A DNA stretch of 64,000 bases from Punica granatum (GCF_007655135.1 NC_045134.1:1736001-1800000); one strand, 5' to 3'; positions 12,301 through 24,468 are shown, counted from the first letter of the stretch. A program made the numbers and translations. The notes: generated by a model from the sequence alone, not told the origin.

Positions 12301-12720
12301 GCTCCTAAGGGCATTCATTTGAAGTTTTGAGGCCCCATGCTAATCTAGTTCTTTTTTCAGTGCCTCCTTAGCTATAAGCTGAGACTAATCCCCTTCGAGT
12401 GTTAAGGTGAGTTTTTGAACCCCTACGCTTGCATGCAAAATCCACCCACTAAGAGCTCAATTTGTCATTGATTCATATCCTAGTGATTGGTTGTTATTTT
12501 TGTGGGTGAGATCATGCAATATAATACGTGGAATGAATTTCTATTCCCGTCTCTACATGATTGGCATGGGCAGTCTCATTTCCTAATAAATAAACGATCA
12601 TCTAACTACATAGACTTATGTTCAACAAAATTCCAATATCACATGCACGAAAGTAAGCAAAGAGAGGATAAAAGAAAGGAAAGATAATTATTAAACTGAC
12701 AACCATCCATTTATAAATTG

Positions 12721-14701
12721 CTAGGACAAATTTGACAAATTTACAGCTTGCTTCATTATTCTGCCCACCGTCTTTTTTAGACGTAATATGACATCGGAAG
12801 GCCAAAGAATATTAAATTGCTCTGGCACCAAAGTCTTCATCCTTTTCCCCTTTCTCGAACTCAAAGTTGCAAATATGTTGCAAATATGTTCCCTGTATGT
12901 ATTATTAAAATAGAAAAAAAAAACAATATTAATCATGAAACTACTGCAGGTATTAGTTTCACAGATTCCTAACGTAGAACAGTAAGAAGGAAATAACAAG
13001 TTGTGACATAGTGTCAAATTGCCTAGTGATGAGTCCTCAGGATCTTCTTGCCAGATAATAATATCCTTATCCAATTGAGGCGCAGGTAAAGGATCTGGCA
13101 GTTTGAAAATTGAAGAAGAGAATTAATGAATATATCAAATACATAAATATGTGGGAAATTTGATAGGGTTAATGATGATCAGATCCGACTCCAAGTTCTA
13201 TAGGTTATGGAAGGGCTATTGTATAAGGTGTACTAACGAAGATAGGAATCTGCAATGTGAAGCTCCCTTACCTTCAGTAGGAACATCATCAACCACCACT
13301 CCTAGTTCAGCATCTTGACCATCTATTAGGTCACCTGACTGGAAATTTTCATCCAAAATCAATGAGATATCAAAAGGAGTCGATAAGATCAGGATCAAAT
13401 GAGAAGTATTCATTTATCCAATGATTAAGAACTTACAGAATTAATGTTTACTTCCGTTGCATTTCGACCTGTTGTAATATTTCATTTATCCAATGATTAA
13501 AAACTTACAGAGTTACTTGAGAAAAGTTACTTCTTAAATATCAATAGTTTTTAGTAAAACACTCCATCAGAACAAAATATTACCTTGCATCCTAAACGTT
13601 ACGGTGTACTCAGGAAATATGAAGGAATCCATCATATCACTCCATATTATATATCGTCTTGGATGAAGTAAATTGTCAACTCCAGTATCATAAGCATCAT
13701 TGCTAGCATTATTTTGTTGAGATTCAGGATCAATTTCCTCAACGTTCCCTAATATCACTCGACAAAAGAGGATGTATCTCACCCCATCCTCGTGGGCATC
13801 GCAATTTCTGGCACTAAAAGCGAGCAAAGAAGAAGAAAGAAAATTTAGTTCGTCTCTTGTTCTCACAGCTAAATATTGAAGAGTTTGAAGAAATGGAAGC
13901 AAACCTTATATGGGGTAGATCCAACGGGGTTAGCAGGGCTCCATATCCATAACCGGTCATCCCGAATTTTCCCGGAAATCCAACATTTGTTGTCATAGCA
14001 TTTTCTATAATGCTCTTATTAGAAGGGAGCCAACCATATTGAACATTTGGGTATTCTCTACAAAACTTTACTATCTCAACATATTGCTCAAATATTTCAG
14101 CTCGAGTTTGGCCTTTTATCCTATTCGTCGGTTGGATATTAAGAACTTCGACATTAGCATAGTCCACCATCCCGAGAATGAACATATTTCTCACATAAGC
14201 TGGGTTTACTGGTGCTCGGACTTGCACAGGAGTGGGCACAATATTGCCAGCGAGGTCTGACTCATTCCCTTCTCGCCCTGTTGATCCAAGTTGGTGATTC
14301 GGGAAGAAGCAACGCTTGTCCTCAGCAACCCAAGCAAATGGCTTCTTTGAGATATTTGTAACATCGTACAAGAACAAGCTATTGAAGTCGATTAGAAGTC
14401 TCATATGCCGTTTGACTTGTACTTGAATCCTACCATTTTTAGCTTGGAAATGGTTTCGAATGGGCTCAACCAAACTATGGGGGAACTCAATCCAATAATT
14501 ATTGGCATGAAGGAAAGCACTGATAGGGCGGGTGCTCTTCATGGTATTGGAATAAGGCTCAAAGGACATTTGATAGCTGGATTCATCTCTCAAACTCGGG
14601 AGCGCTTCAATTGTAGCAGCAGAAGTCGAGGATGCAGTAGATAACAAGTTGGAAGAATTGACAATATTTTTGTTCTCCATCAGTTTTTGAACAATGAAAT
14701 C
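12721..14701 (-). CDS. RCD1-like SRO protein (WWE, PARP-like, RST)
   Basis: Minus-strand gene. The main exon runs 14701-13905 and includes ATG 14680 (MENKN); the frame is open seven codons upstream to an acceptor at 14702-14703, so an upstream leader or coding exon is likely. It carries a WWE-like segment (IEFPHSLVEPIRNHFQAK to FAWVAEDKRCFFPN) and the first half of a PARP-like fold (YGWLPSNK, GYGYGALLTPLDLP). Exon 13813-13584 continues with DGVRYILFCRVILGN, GVDNLLHPRRYIIW and FIFPEYTVTF. A short acidic exon (about 13337-13272) fits in phase. An exon starting near 13101 is less certain. The last exon (about 12892-12721) aligns with the RST domain (LKKTVGRIMKQAV), ending TAG. The family is nuclear and binds transcription factors through RST; the PARP fold is generally inactive. 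Exact 3' exons are inferred. Confidence 0.78.
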
Positions 14702-16035
14702 CTGTCAGATAGAGTAAAAATAAGTTTATTTGTGAAAGATTCCAGCAAAAGACAATATAGATGAAAGCATTATATTAGATAAAAGAAAGTATTTAAAAAT
14801 AAAATAAAATATTATTTTATCTTTGTATAAACAATAATTTACTCTTGAAGCATGCATTTTTTTCCTGTTAAGATAAGAACATTTTGAATTACAAATGGAA
14901 CTAATTTTACTTTCATGAAAAATTGGGAGAGACCCCATCATTCATTGTAAATTCCACGATATAAAGCTCGAGGGAAAGTCCTAAAAATATTAAAATCAAT
15001 ATCCTATGGTCCTCAGGCTTGCCCTTAGGTATCTCCCATCTCATCATTTCAATTAGAAAAAGGTCCTATTCTCGAATGAATTTTATCAATGATAAAATGT
15101 TAGAACAGGGAAAATAAAAAAAAATGACAAAATGAAGGGAAAAAAATTCTCATTCTCAAACACTGGCTAAGAAGAGAGCTAAGGTATTAAGCTATCATTC
15201 AGAAAGACAATAAGACAATGTTTTTCATACCTCGCGAGCAATTTGCTTTTTGTATAAATGAGAGCTAAAGCAGTAAACACATACTTTGAGAGTTGGTGAA
15301 AGAAATGAGATGAAGAGGAGACCTCTATTTTATATGTTGGAAATTGGTTAGATATGTATGTGCTTGGGAGTTGGTAAAGTTTTCTATATATATCTCATGA
15401 TTGTTGTTCATGTCATTTATTCTCAGGTGATCTGTCTTATTTTGTTTTGTTTTGGTTTGTTCTTCTTCCTTTTTTTTTTTCCCTATTTCTACTGTAAAGT
15501 AGTGGCGTGTCATTTTCTAGAGTCACCATTAACAAATTATGTCGTCATGTTAATTTCCTTTCCTGAGGCTACTGTGAGATATGTTGCATCTTCTCCATAT
15601 ATAAATATATTCCACTGTCTCGGACGGTCTGTCGCCCCAAGTATTATTATGTGTTTAGTGCTAGAATCTAATAAATTTTGTTTCAGGCTTATAATCTCCT
15701 TACTCACGTTAGTTGAAAATATTAATTTACTTTCCTGCCTAGTTTGTGTTTCACTATTTCGGAGTCTTTTAATCGTCAAGTTTCCAATTTTGGTTGGATG
15801 CGTTTATTCTTTAACAATATGGAGATGTATTAATTTGGTCAGCCCGCACAGTTTTTTTTTTTTTTATAAAATGTATATTTTTAAGAGATTTGGTAGGTAA
15901 TCCATATAAGACATATCTATGGATATAAAGAATCAAGTGCTCTATGGTAGTTATTTTACTTATTTGTTAAATTTCCAGTTTGTACCATTGAATTCTTATG
16001 CGTGAAGTATAGCATACAAAATTAACATATTCAAT
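14702..16035. other. Upstream region of the SRO gene, AT-rich
   Basis: Contains the presumed promoter or leader of the minus-strand SRO gene. The longest open frame here (15358-15900, +) is dominated by Leu, Phe, Ile and Tyr from T-rich DNA and shows no motif, so I do not call it a gene. Confidence 0.35.
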
Positions 16036-18092
16036 ACTAGTTATAATTGAACATCACGTTCGCGTGTCCAGTTCCTGGGTAGCCAAAAGTGTGTGGCAAC
16101 GCTATCCTTACATATATAGCCTTACAAGGCTTATGAGTCGATTGCAATATAACTATACATTTATTGAAAATATCAACTACCTGCGTAGAAGTACTTACAT
16201 TTATACCTATTTAAATTAACTGAATCACAGATCTTTTTTTTTTTAAAAAAAAACCTTGTCAACGAAATAGAATGATAATAAATAAGAAATTCTTCATTTC
16301 CTCATTTTTCGCGTAATTTCTTTACCTGGAGTTTCAATAATTTTATTTAAAGCAAGGAGAATAGAATAGTACATGTTTATAAAACCCAGTCTCTATTATT
16401 GCATCAATTTCGAATTATTTATTTGAGCCAAATCAAGGTACTCAAAATTAAAGCCCACTCGTTGTCGGACCAGAATTAATTTTGTATCCTCCTCATAATC
16501 TTTGATTGTCATTATTCAATAATCCCACTTCATCACCATGACGCAAGAAAATATTGATCATATTGCAACAAATAAAAAGAGAATGTGTATTAATCATTCG
16601 AATAATTGTCATGATTATTCTTAACTGTAGTAATCCAATTAGTTTTTCCTTATTACACCATCGTGAGATTGGACCAATTAAGATTTCCTCGAGTTCATAT
16701 ATCTAGTAAGGAATATCTGTAATATTACTAGTAAGTAATATTAGCTTTTACTTAACATGTCAATCTCCTACACGTGAAAAAGGAAAAAAAAAGGCTTAAC
16801 TGCCTAGTAAGTAATATTAATCCACCTTTAATGGGGATCAACATGCAAATGAAAATTAAGTAATTTCTTTATGTTGGAGGCGATGTACTAATATTAAATC
16901 ATATAGACGCGTGATTTTTTTAAAGAAGCTACTTTTAAATTAATTGAGCATAACTCGGTCATGTCATGGAAGAAATCATACTTCAATTGATACAATGATG
17001 ATATTTCATTTTTTACTGAGATCCTAGATATTCTTAACTTATTTATTAAAAAAAGAGGTATTTTTAAGTTATTGGCTGAGCCTCATATTTGCTCGGGAGT
17101 TAATTGTCTTGACCATGATATTCTTCTAGTGGATTTTTAATTCTTGAACTATAGGTGAAGTTTGTCAATTAGGAGCGCATTTAAAGATACTGTACAATTA
17201 ATCGAAAGAGAACAACGGAGTAGTGCACGCACTCGCCTAGTAATCAAGAAATTTTAAATCTGATACTTATAGTGGGACTACTCGTGCTCTTTTTTTAATG
17301 AATTTTTATTTCATTATATTATGTTCATGGATCTCTCTTTCAAAAAAAAAAAATCTTGTACAGTTGCGCACACATGCATTTGTTTTTTCTTTGATAAGTT
17401 CACATATGCATTCTTAATTATTATAGTGGCTGAGTCGTGCTTTAATGTAGAATGCAAAATGACAAAATTAAAGTGCATGAGAAGAAAATTGCTGCCACCA
17501 AGTAAATGCTTATAATGGAATGTGTTCAGAGAAAACTAGACGGTCAAGTGCTGTTTAGGTAAACTATAAAAGCTAGGGGTATTATGCTTAGTTACGACGC
17601 CACTGTTCATTGTAACCGGAGCTAGCACTAGTTAGGCTCCTTGCCTGGCACGGAGAGTTTGAAGCTGAAGCTTGTGGTCGGCAAGAGGGAGATCTAAGTA
17701 TTGTGGGACTTTGTCGGTTTTTCATCTTTCATATTCGGTCCTAGGTACATGTGAGAATACTCACCAACCAGGCTAGCCAGACAAGTTCCACAACTGAACA
17801 GATTATCCATCAAGGCCGAATAATGAGTTAAACAAACACATTATATCGCAATCACTCATGGGACTGCAGGTACTTGTGGGGTGCATTGTATTTTGTAATT
17901 TTAGCTAACTATAGTATATTATGAGAAGATGAGTGCTATTCACTTCTTCTGAGAATAGCTGGTCATTTTCCATTTCTCTTCTGTCTCGAGGGGATGTTTT
18001 TGTATATGTAACTATGTAAATTTCGGACTGAGAGTTCCTTACTTTTTTTTTCTTTTTTTTTTATCCGTGCAACTGCACGGCTTTAAGACTAG
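16036..18092. mobile_element. Possible Helitron-like termini flanking an AT-rich segment
   Basis: At 18065-18080 a perfect short hairpin (ccgtgcaactgcacgg) is followed within a few bases by CTAG at 18089-18092, the arrangement typical of plant Helitron 3' ends. At 16055-16066 the reverse complement reads a cacg/cgtg hairpin followed by CTAGT at 16036-16041, a similar end on the other strand. The two ends point outward, so they may be two elements or chance. No helicase or Rep coding is present. Confidence 0.25.
17655..17850 (+). pseudogene. DUF674 first-exon relic F
   Basis: The frame reads SLKLKLVVGK and then, after a stop, DFVGF and FIFHI in shifted frames. These are the N-terminal DUF674 blocks. 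Nothing further of the gene follows on this strand. It lies about 0.5 kb from the opposite-strand copy E. Confidence 0.45.
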
Positions 18093-18382
18093 CTAGTAAA
18101 TGCATATAATAATCCACTCAAAAGTTTTAAATAAATATATATTATGCTCATTAGCTCATGCTTTGAGGGTATTCTCATGACCATGCATGTCAAATTTATT
18201 GAAGAAAGGAATTACAAAATCCAATTTAACTATTTATTGGTACAGAAAAAGTGAAAAATTGAAATTTTCATTTTATTTTTTTATTTTGAAATTCTTTTTC
18301 TGAAACACAACCATTCTGATGCATGCTTTCAGACCATATTGATCACAAGAGTCTAGCTAGGTTTCCACCATGCCTGTGTTAA

Positions 18383-19015
18383 TTACCTCCTCCTTGCCAA
18401 TACTGACAACCTTCTCCTGAGAAGCCTGGTTGCCTTGATATCGTTTTTTCCGAGAACTGCAGTGATGGAACTTACAGTGAGTGGCTTGACCGCGAGATCA
18501 TCCGTCACCATATACACCACTGCTTCTTTCACATAGTGGGCAGGCCATGTCAAGTTAAAAGGTCTAACCATTTTCAATGGGGAGGTCATGGTGGAGTTGC
18601 GGTAAGGACACTGATTTAACATCCAGTCAGTCACATAACCATGACATTTACTGTCCTTTTAGCCCGAACAGCAGTAGTACGTAGTTTCATTGGTCTTTTT
18701 GGGTGGCAAGAGCTGCATAATCCGGGCAGAAGTGCTATATATACACCCTGTCGTGGTTCTCATGAGACCATTTTTCACGGGCTGTAATGCGAAATAATCA
18801 CTTCTAAGATTCTCGAGGCGTTCGTAGAGGTTCCCTAAGCAACCCAACATGGCAGGTTTTGCGATGATCCCGGTGACAGCTCCGAGAGGCAGAGTGAGCA
18901 CATAGAAAAGGAAGTCAACAAAATCCTTGTCAGCTTCAGCGAAGAGCACTGTGTTGTTGGCCATGTCGACGTGAAGCTTGAGGCTGAATGATATACTGCC
19001 CACACGCGCTGCCAT
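18383..19015 (-). pseudogene. DUF674 copy E on the minus strand, one stop and one frameshift
   Basis: From ATG 19015 the frame runs through the N-terminal block (LFAEADKDFVDFLFYVLTLPLGAV, GCLGNLYERLENL) to a TAA at 18659-18661 inside the Cys motif. It then continues in the same frame through CHGYVTDW and YVKEAVVYMVTDDLAVKPL to 18383. The fourth cysteine is replaced by arginine (CPYR). Near 18420 the frame slips by one base: the alternative frame reads EKVVSIGKEE immediately before a donor gtaatt, matching the inverted fragment at 11690. No last exon was found below 18383. Unlike copies A and B there is no intron in the Cys region. A likely 5' leader exon ending in a donor (gtacgt) lies near 20231 and an acceptor (attacag) near 19062. 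A near-intact pseudogene, or a gene carrying assembly errors. Confidence 0.72.
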
Positions 19016-19061
19016 TGTTTGGTCTGTTTCAATGTGGGAGTGCTAATCCTCATATTTACCT

Positions 19062-20535
19062 GTAATCACAGAAGGGGCAAATTTACTGCGATGAGTTTTT
19101 AATAGATTAAGAAATAACAGGCATACATTATTTGGTTGGTTAACAATGGCCTTGAACTTGATCGATTCACGAAGAAGGGCAATGACGATGCATTTTGTTG
19201 ATAGGAAATGATATCTTTTATTGGAAATTTGGAAAAGATTTGACTGTTTAAATCAGATTTTAGAGAGTTTAGTTTATATAAAGTTGATATCAGTTAAGAG
19301 TACTGGTTAAATATTCCATTTTCTTAAAACACGTTTGCTACATTTGAATGGAAATAAAATGAATCATAGTCAGAATAAATTATATCAGTCTTTAGATATC
19401 TAACACATGAGGAATACTTTATGCTTGGTTGAGACTTCCAAACCCACAAAACCTTGATATGTCTTACGATTGTCGAGATGCAGGACGCTCTGTAACCCCA
19501 GAAACGTAGAAACCTTCCACAAGTCCAAAAAGTCGAAAACACTTAAAAACTATCAAGCATTCAAAAAACTATAGAAAATGCTTCACCAGCCTTAAGCATT
19601 ATTATCATTTTTCGAACTGATTTTGCCAAGAAATAAAATGACTGATTTCTATAACCCTTTTGAAATCACATTCCACACTGTGATGAACTCAAGAACGTAC
19701 TACAAACCCCAACAGAAGAAGGATTGCAAATTTTTTCGGGCCGCCAAATTGAAACTTAGAAAAGAAAAATTACACAATATTAATATATTTCCCCTTTTTT
19801 TCACCAAGATGCAAATTTGAACATCTATACCCGTAGGTCGTATTTTCAATTCATATAAACATGCCCCATCATCTCTGAATAGACATTTTATTAATGTAAT
19901 ATTACCATGTTCACATGTTTTGGCAACCCAAAAAGCATTTGGTAAATGGGGAAAAAAAAAAAATTCCCCTGAAACACAGAAGTGGTAAAGCGAAAAGTGA
20001 GGAAGTTGATTTCACCTAACACCCTAAAAACCATAAAATCCTAAAAACAGCTTTTGGGTGGCGACGGATCAGACCTATTTTCCAATTTTACCATGAAACG
20101 GATTCTAACCGACACGAGAATAACCACTCGCGAAGCTTCCTCTAAGTGCACATTGATAATCTCTATAGAGAAACTGATGAAACAAGAGAGAGCGTGAAGA
20201 TTGTAAGGTTGAAGAAACCCTAAGTTACGTACCTCTGGGCTGACTGCTGAGGTGCCACCCCTCGTCCTCCTCCTCGAGAGAGAATGGCGGACGAGTGACG
20301 AGATCCCAGAATAGGAAATAAGTTTTTATCAAAAAAAGAATAGGAAAGATCGTTCTCTCAAAAGTCAAAAGGGCTTTTATTTTTAATTTTTTTTAGCAAC
20401 CGGAAGTCGAATGAATTTTGATCAATTTAGTTCAATTTGGATTGGTCCGTTAACAGTAAAGCTCTTCTGATTATAAATTTTCTTTATTTGCAAGAATCAA
20501 ACCCAAAATCTTTTTATTTTTTTTAAAAAAAACCT
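19062..20535 (-). other. Probable leader intron and promoter of copy E
   Basis: On the - strand a CT/GA-rich segment around 20330-20231 ends at a donor-like gtacgt, and an acceptor-like attacag sits near 19062, about 45 bases before the copy E start. Between them is AT-rich sequence with no supported gene. The leader assignment is inferred from the other DUF674 copies, which also have leader introns. Confidence 0.35.
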
Positions 20536-20539
20536 AATT

Positions 20540-20833
20540 TGAGGTCATTCTTGAGGTGGACTATGGTTTCCCTTATCAAAGTCTCGGGTTCGAATCTTAT
20601 AGAAAATCTATGTGGGAGAGTTTCAGACTATTGCTCTTGCGGGGGAGTATTAGGGAGAATCAAATAATCAAATGGGATACTTGTGGGGATCTTATATATA
20701 TTTAGTATAAGTATCTTTCTTGATATGATGTATTTCGGTCTCATCCTTAGTGGGTTAACCCTCATGACTAGATTAATTTGAGCCTTTTAGGATTTCGGAT
20801 ACCATGATGCACAAAAAAAAAAAGAAGAAGAAA
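20540..20833 (+). mobile_element. tRNA-type SINE, plus strand
   Basis: Contains a B-box-like gggttcgaatctt at about 20586-20598, a body of about 200 bases, and an A-rich tail (cac followed by a long A run) at about 20810-20833. Its last ~60 bases before the tail (gattaatttgag, ggatttcggatacc) match the corresponding part of the minus-strand element at 23835-24045. Two diverged copies sharing a pol III-type internal promoter word and a 3' end indicate a SINE family. The left boundary is approximate and no clean target duplication was identified. Confidence 0.6.
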
Positions 20834-21071
20834 AAAATTTCTGGAATTCAAAATGGTATTTACTCAATTTGATTCCTGATATGAAGCTGTAACCCAGTTA
20901 AAACCCCATTCTTCATTTCGAGAAATTTTCTACATATAATCCCCTTAAAGTTGATCACAGACGATGATGTTGCGTATTATTATTACGTCTGCTCTAACAC
21001 ACGGATCGAATAAGTTTGCACAGTCATCAACTTTCAAAGAACAAATTGTATTCCCCCACACACCCGATCAG

Positions 21072-21176
21072 GTGTTGGAACTGTTGGAGTCTTCCTTGCG
21101 GTCCAAGACGGTTCTAACCAATGTCTCCCTCGGCGTGGCAGATCAAGGTGCAGAAAAAATGGGGTGCCGAGGTTGA
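21072..21176 (+). pseudogene. Orphan DUF674 last exon G
   Basis: After an acceptor (gatcag) the frame reads VLELLESSLRSKTVLTNVSLG and continues to TGA at 21174-21176, 35 codons in all. This is the conserved DUF674 C-terminal exon. No first exon precedes it on the + strand within several kb. It is either the 3' end of a copy whose front was deleted or a leftover of unequal exchange. Confidence 0.7.
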
Positions 21177-21539
21177 GGGATTGCAGTAAGGTTGTTCTGG
21201 TTGACAAGATCAGATATCCGACATAATATTCGGGATGAATTTTCTTTTCCTGTACTTCTATCCTCTCTGTACTAATATGCTACGGGCAGATCAATTTCTT
21301 GATTTATAATCTATCATCGAACTTGAAGTTTATAATATATTTATATATGATTGGATGAAGGGCAAAAGACACTTATTCTCGAACAGTCACTTCATAATAT
21401 ACTTATTTGAAAGTTTATTAAAGTTGACTTGAGTTATGAAATTGTGATTATGGACTTAATACAGTTCATGGAGGAGTCTCGATGCCAAAATTGTAGTTTT
21501 TCATCAATCCTACTATATCTTTTTTCCTCCATTATGATC

Positions 21540-22676
21540 TATTTACTTACTTGCCACCGAGCCGATCCATAACCGGTACGGGCAGTTCGGATATCATCGC
21601 ATAGCCGAAAAGGCAACGTTCTATTCTGGGCCAGGAACGAAGTGGGGCAGCGGATTTTTCATTTACGACAATAATTAATCATCCCACTCCGGAAAGTAGA
21701 TATTATTGCCCTAATGAAATTAGATAGAACCTGTATTGGCAACGTGATACTTGGTCCCCATTCCTAAATCTTTGTGTCGCCGTACTGAACTCCCTTTATT
21801 AACTTTGCTTGTCGATGATGACTGGAACTGTAAGCCGTAAACTTTCCTTAATAAAACTGTCATTTCCGGCAGGCCCACAGCCCCTCTGACGGCCCAAAAG
21901 ACTATCAGAAAATAATGCTTGTTCATCGATGGACTGCGCGGCCTGGACAGGGCAGGACAGTTATTTCAATCCTTTTTGAAGCAATGCTTGTCTCCCCCAT
22001 TTTTGCCATCCCACCGGTGACTGTCAGCTGTCAGCCTTTAGAAAGCGAAAGGTCGAGACTTTGAGACTGAAAGCTCCAACCTTTACCTTCTTGGGTAAGT
22101 CTTCAATCATCAAATCAAACTTAGTCCATGCGGTTGATTAATATCGCTATTTTCGATCCTCTGGTACTGCTTTCAGTAGCCCATTTTGCATAAGAAGTTC
22201 AAGCATTTGCGAAAAGGAAGAGTCTTGAACGTGTACTCTTCTCGTGATGATGATGATGATGGAAGTATGATCTGTCCCTTTATGATATACGTTTTCAACT
22301 TTTGTTTAAAATGTTTGATGATCCTCATGATTGGAGCATGTGGATGCTACATGTATGTACTATGTTATTTGTGATTGCGAAAAGATGATTTTTTTTTTGT
22401 TGGTGGTTGTGTTGTTTTTCTGTGGAAGAATGACCCTTTAGCTTTATCCAAGTCATATGAATATCTGATCAAGCCAAGGGGATGACAATGGCCTTGCTGA
22501 ATGTCTTCGGATCAACTCCGGGCATCTCTCTTTCATTTTTAGCTGCATATGGAGGGCTGTGTCATGCTTCGAAGTTTTAACTATTGGAATGGAAAATGGT
22601 TTGTGGATTAAGAATGCGGTTTCTTTTGATATGAATAGTTGCTACTGATTCCTTTCCCTATTGCCGTGATAGAACA
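21540..22676 (+). promoter_or_regulatory. DUF674 promoter/leader module upstream of copy H
   Basis: This stretch is nearly the same as 31030-32079, upstream of copy K. It contains the motif block around 21550-21650 (ttgccaccgagccgatccataaccgg), a leader ending tgaaagctccaacc...cttgg at about 22097 followed by donor gtaagt, and a leader intron. In K the intron ends in tattgcag just before the start codon; here the same place reads tattgccg, so the acceptor AG is destroyed. The leader intron of this copy is therefore predicted to misplice. Confidence 0.6.
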
Positions 22677-22898
22677 ATGGGAACGACCGATGGCGGCGTG
22701 AACCTGAAACTTCTAATTGACCGGGAAAACAACCGAGTGCTCTTTGCCGAGGCAGGGAAGAAATTCGTGGACTTCATCTTCCACATTCTTGCTTTGCACG
22801 TCGGGACAATCACGCAACTTCTCAGGGAAGTTTTCAATCATATGCTACAGTCCAACCTTTACCTTCTCGGGCAGGTTAATGTTACTGTTTATCTTTAG
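22677..22898 (+). pseudogene. DUF674 copy H, truncated and fused to another copy's leader
   Basis: From ATG 22677 the frame encodes a good DUF674 start (LKLLIDRENNRVLFAEAGKKFVDFIFHILALHVGTITQL). After about 45 residues (near 22818) the DNA switches to the sequence found upstream of copy L at 34195 onward (ctcagggaagttttcaatc), which is promoter/leader rather than coding, so the frame ends at 22898 with unrelated residues. The switch lies in a shared caact word. No later DUF674 exons follow before the next promoter. The leader splice acceptor is also mutated. Not functional as a DUF674 protein. Confidence 0.8.
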
Positions 22899-22952
22899 GA
22901 AAAGGAAAGCCCCTTTTCTTCCAAGCTTCTCCAGCAAGTTTTGCAATTCAAT

Positions 22953-22960
22953 TATATAAA
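22953..22960 (+). promoter_or_regulatory. TATA box, probably for DUF674 copy I
   Basis: TATATAAA followed by a CT-rich leader at about 22985-23050. The same arrangement is found before copy L at 34332. The next full-length reading frame downstream is copy I at 24469, whose acceptor (ttccag at about 24458) suggests a leader intron that would contain the SINE at 23835-24045. The link to copy I is inferred. Confidence 0.5.
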
Positions 22961-23834
22961 GAAAACCCCTTCTCTATGCAACTCCAGCACCTCTCTTCTC
23001 TCTCTTGCTCTCCTCATTCTCAGTCTCTCTCATTTCTCTCTTGACTCACTGTCTCTACTCCCCGAGATGTTCCTTTTGTCGTGTGCCGATAACATCTTGG
23101 TGTGATCAAGGCGGGGGCTCCTTTTGTTCTGTCCCTGTGAGGTGATCAACTCCGATCTACTGTCCTTCCAAGTGAAAGGATCGTGTAAATCTTTAGGAGC
23201 ACTTGACGGTACAGACCTTGACCCCAAAAGTTTTTATTTTCATTTGAATTCTTGACATTGCAATTTAATTTTTGTATTTGGGATTTGTGATGAGTATGGC
23301 TTTGGTTATGCAGTAATTTTAGTTTAGCAGAATTTGATTTTAGGACTAGGGGATCTAAGGTTTAGCAATTTATTTGACTAGGTAGAACATGGATTTAGGG
23401 TACGTATATTAATTGGTATTTGCTCCATATATGTGAAATCATGTATCAATGATTGTGTTAATACGACTGGCCGATATCGAGCTGTGCTGTCCAGAAGGGC
23501 ATTTTTTGATCTTAATGAATCATGTCGGAAGGCTAAGGTTATTATAGCACATGGTACCCTGATCAATTTGTATAGATGTTAAATATATTTTGTACACAAT
23601 GCGTGTTTCTTGATTATTACTTACCGGATGATATATACCGATACTTTCTTCTTCTCTTTTTTTTTTTGGTTAACGAATAATATATATATATATGTATATA
23701 TGTATATCCTGAGATAGCTATTTAATTGATTTATGTTGACAATATTTTTTTTTTAGGTAGATATGCTGACAATATTAATATTAACATATACATTCACGCA
23801 TAATGGAATATATTCAACCATACCCACCTCCATT

Positions 23835-24045
23835 GATTTTCTAGAGCACCCCCTCCCTTTTTTTTTTCGGTGTGTATCCCGGTATCCAAAAGCCCAATGG
23901 GGTCTAACTAATCCAGTCGGAAGATCGAGCATTAAAAGTTATTCTTCCTCCCAACAAGTGCGCTTTCCGAGATTCGAACTTATGTTCTCCTCCTTACGGG
24001 GGTGAACTGCTTAGTACTCAGCCAACACTTTTGTTGGTAGAGCAC
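23835..24045 (-). mobile_element. tRNA-type SINE, minus strand
   Basis: On the - strand it starts with ggctgagtactaag (A-box-like) at about 24025, has a B-box-like gttcgaatctc at 23969-23979, and ends with ggataccgggatacac and an A tail at about 23862-23850. The 3' part matches the plus-strand element at 20540-20833. It sits within the likely leader intron of DUF674 copy I. The small open frame across it is incidental. Confidence 0.6.
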
Positions 24046-24468
24046 CCCCTTCATTGATCTTCTTGATCTGATATATATATTTCTCGTTGTTTTTATATCA
24101 CGAGTTCCACTTGTTCACGGTATATAATTTTCGAAAAGATAATGGCCTCGCTATAGGAGGTTGTGCTGTTTTTTTCTGTAAAACAAATGAGCCTTTAACT
24201 TTATCAGGTTCATACGGATATGTGATCGAGCCAAAGAGATGACAATGTCCTCGCTTAACGTCCGCGTTAGCACTATGCATCTCTCTTTCCTTGTTAGCTT
24301 CATAGAAAGTGCTGTGTTGTGCTTGTCTCTAATTTCACCTCCATAATTTTTTCCCGTTGTCGTGCTTCTGGCTGTTGGAATGAAAATGGTGTGGCGTTTT
24401 AGAATATGGTCCCTTTTTGGTATGAATGGTTGCTGCTGATTCCTCGCCTTAATTCCAGTGACTAAACA

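Noticed and set aside
15358..15900. 180-codon open frame on +
   Set aside because: Hydrophobic, T-driven composition with no motif, no conserved start context and no splice context. Most likely chance in AT-rich DNA.
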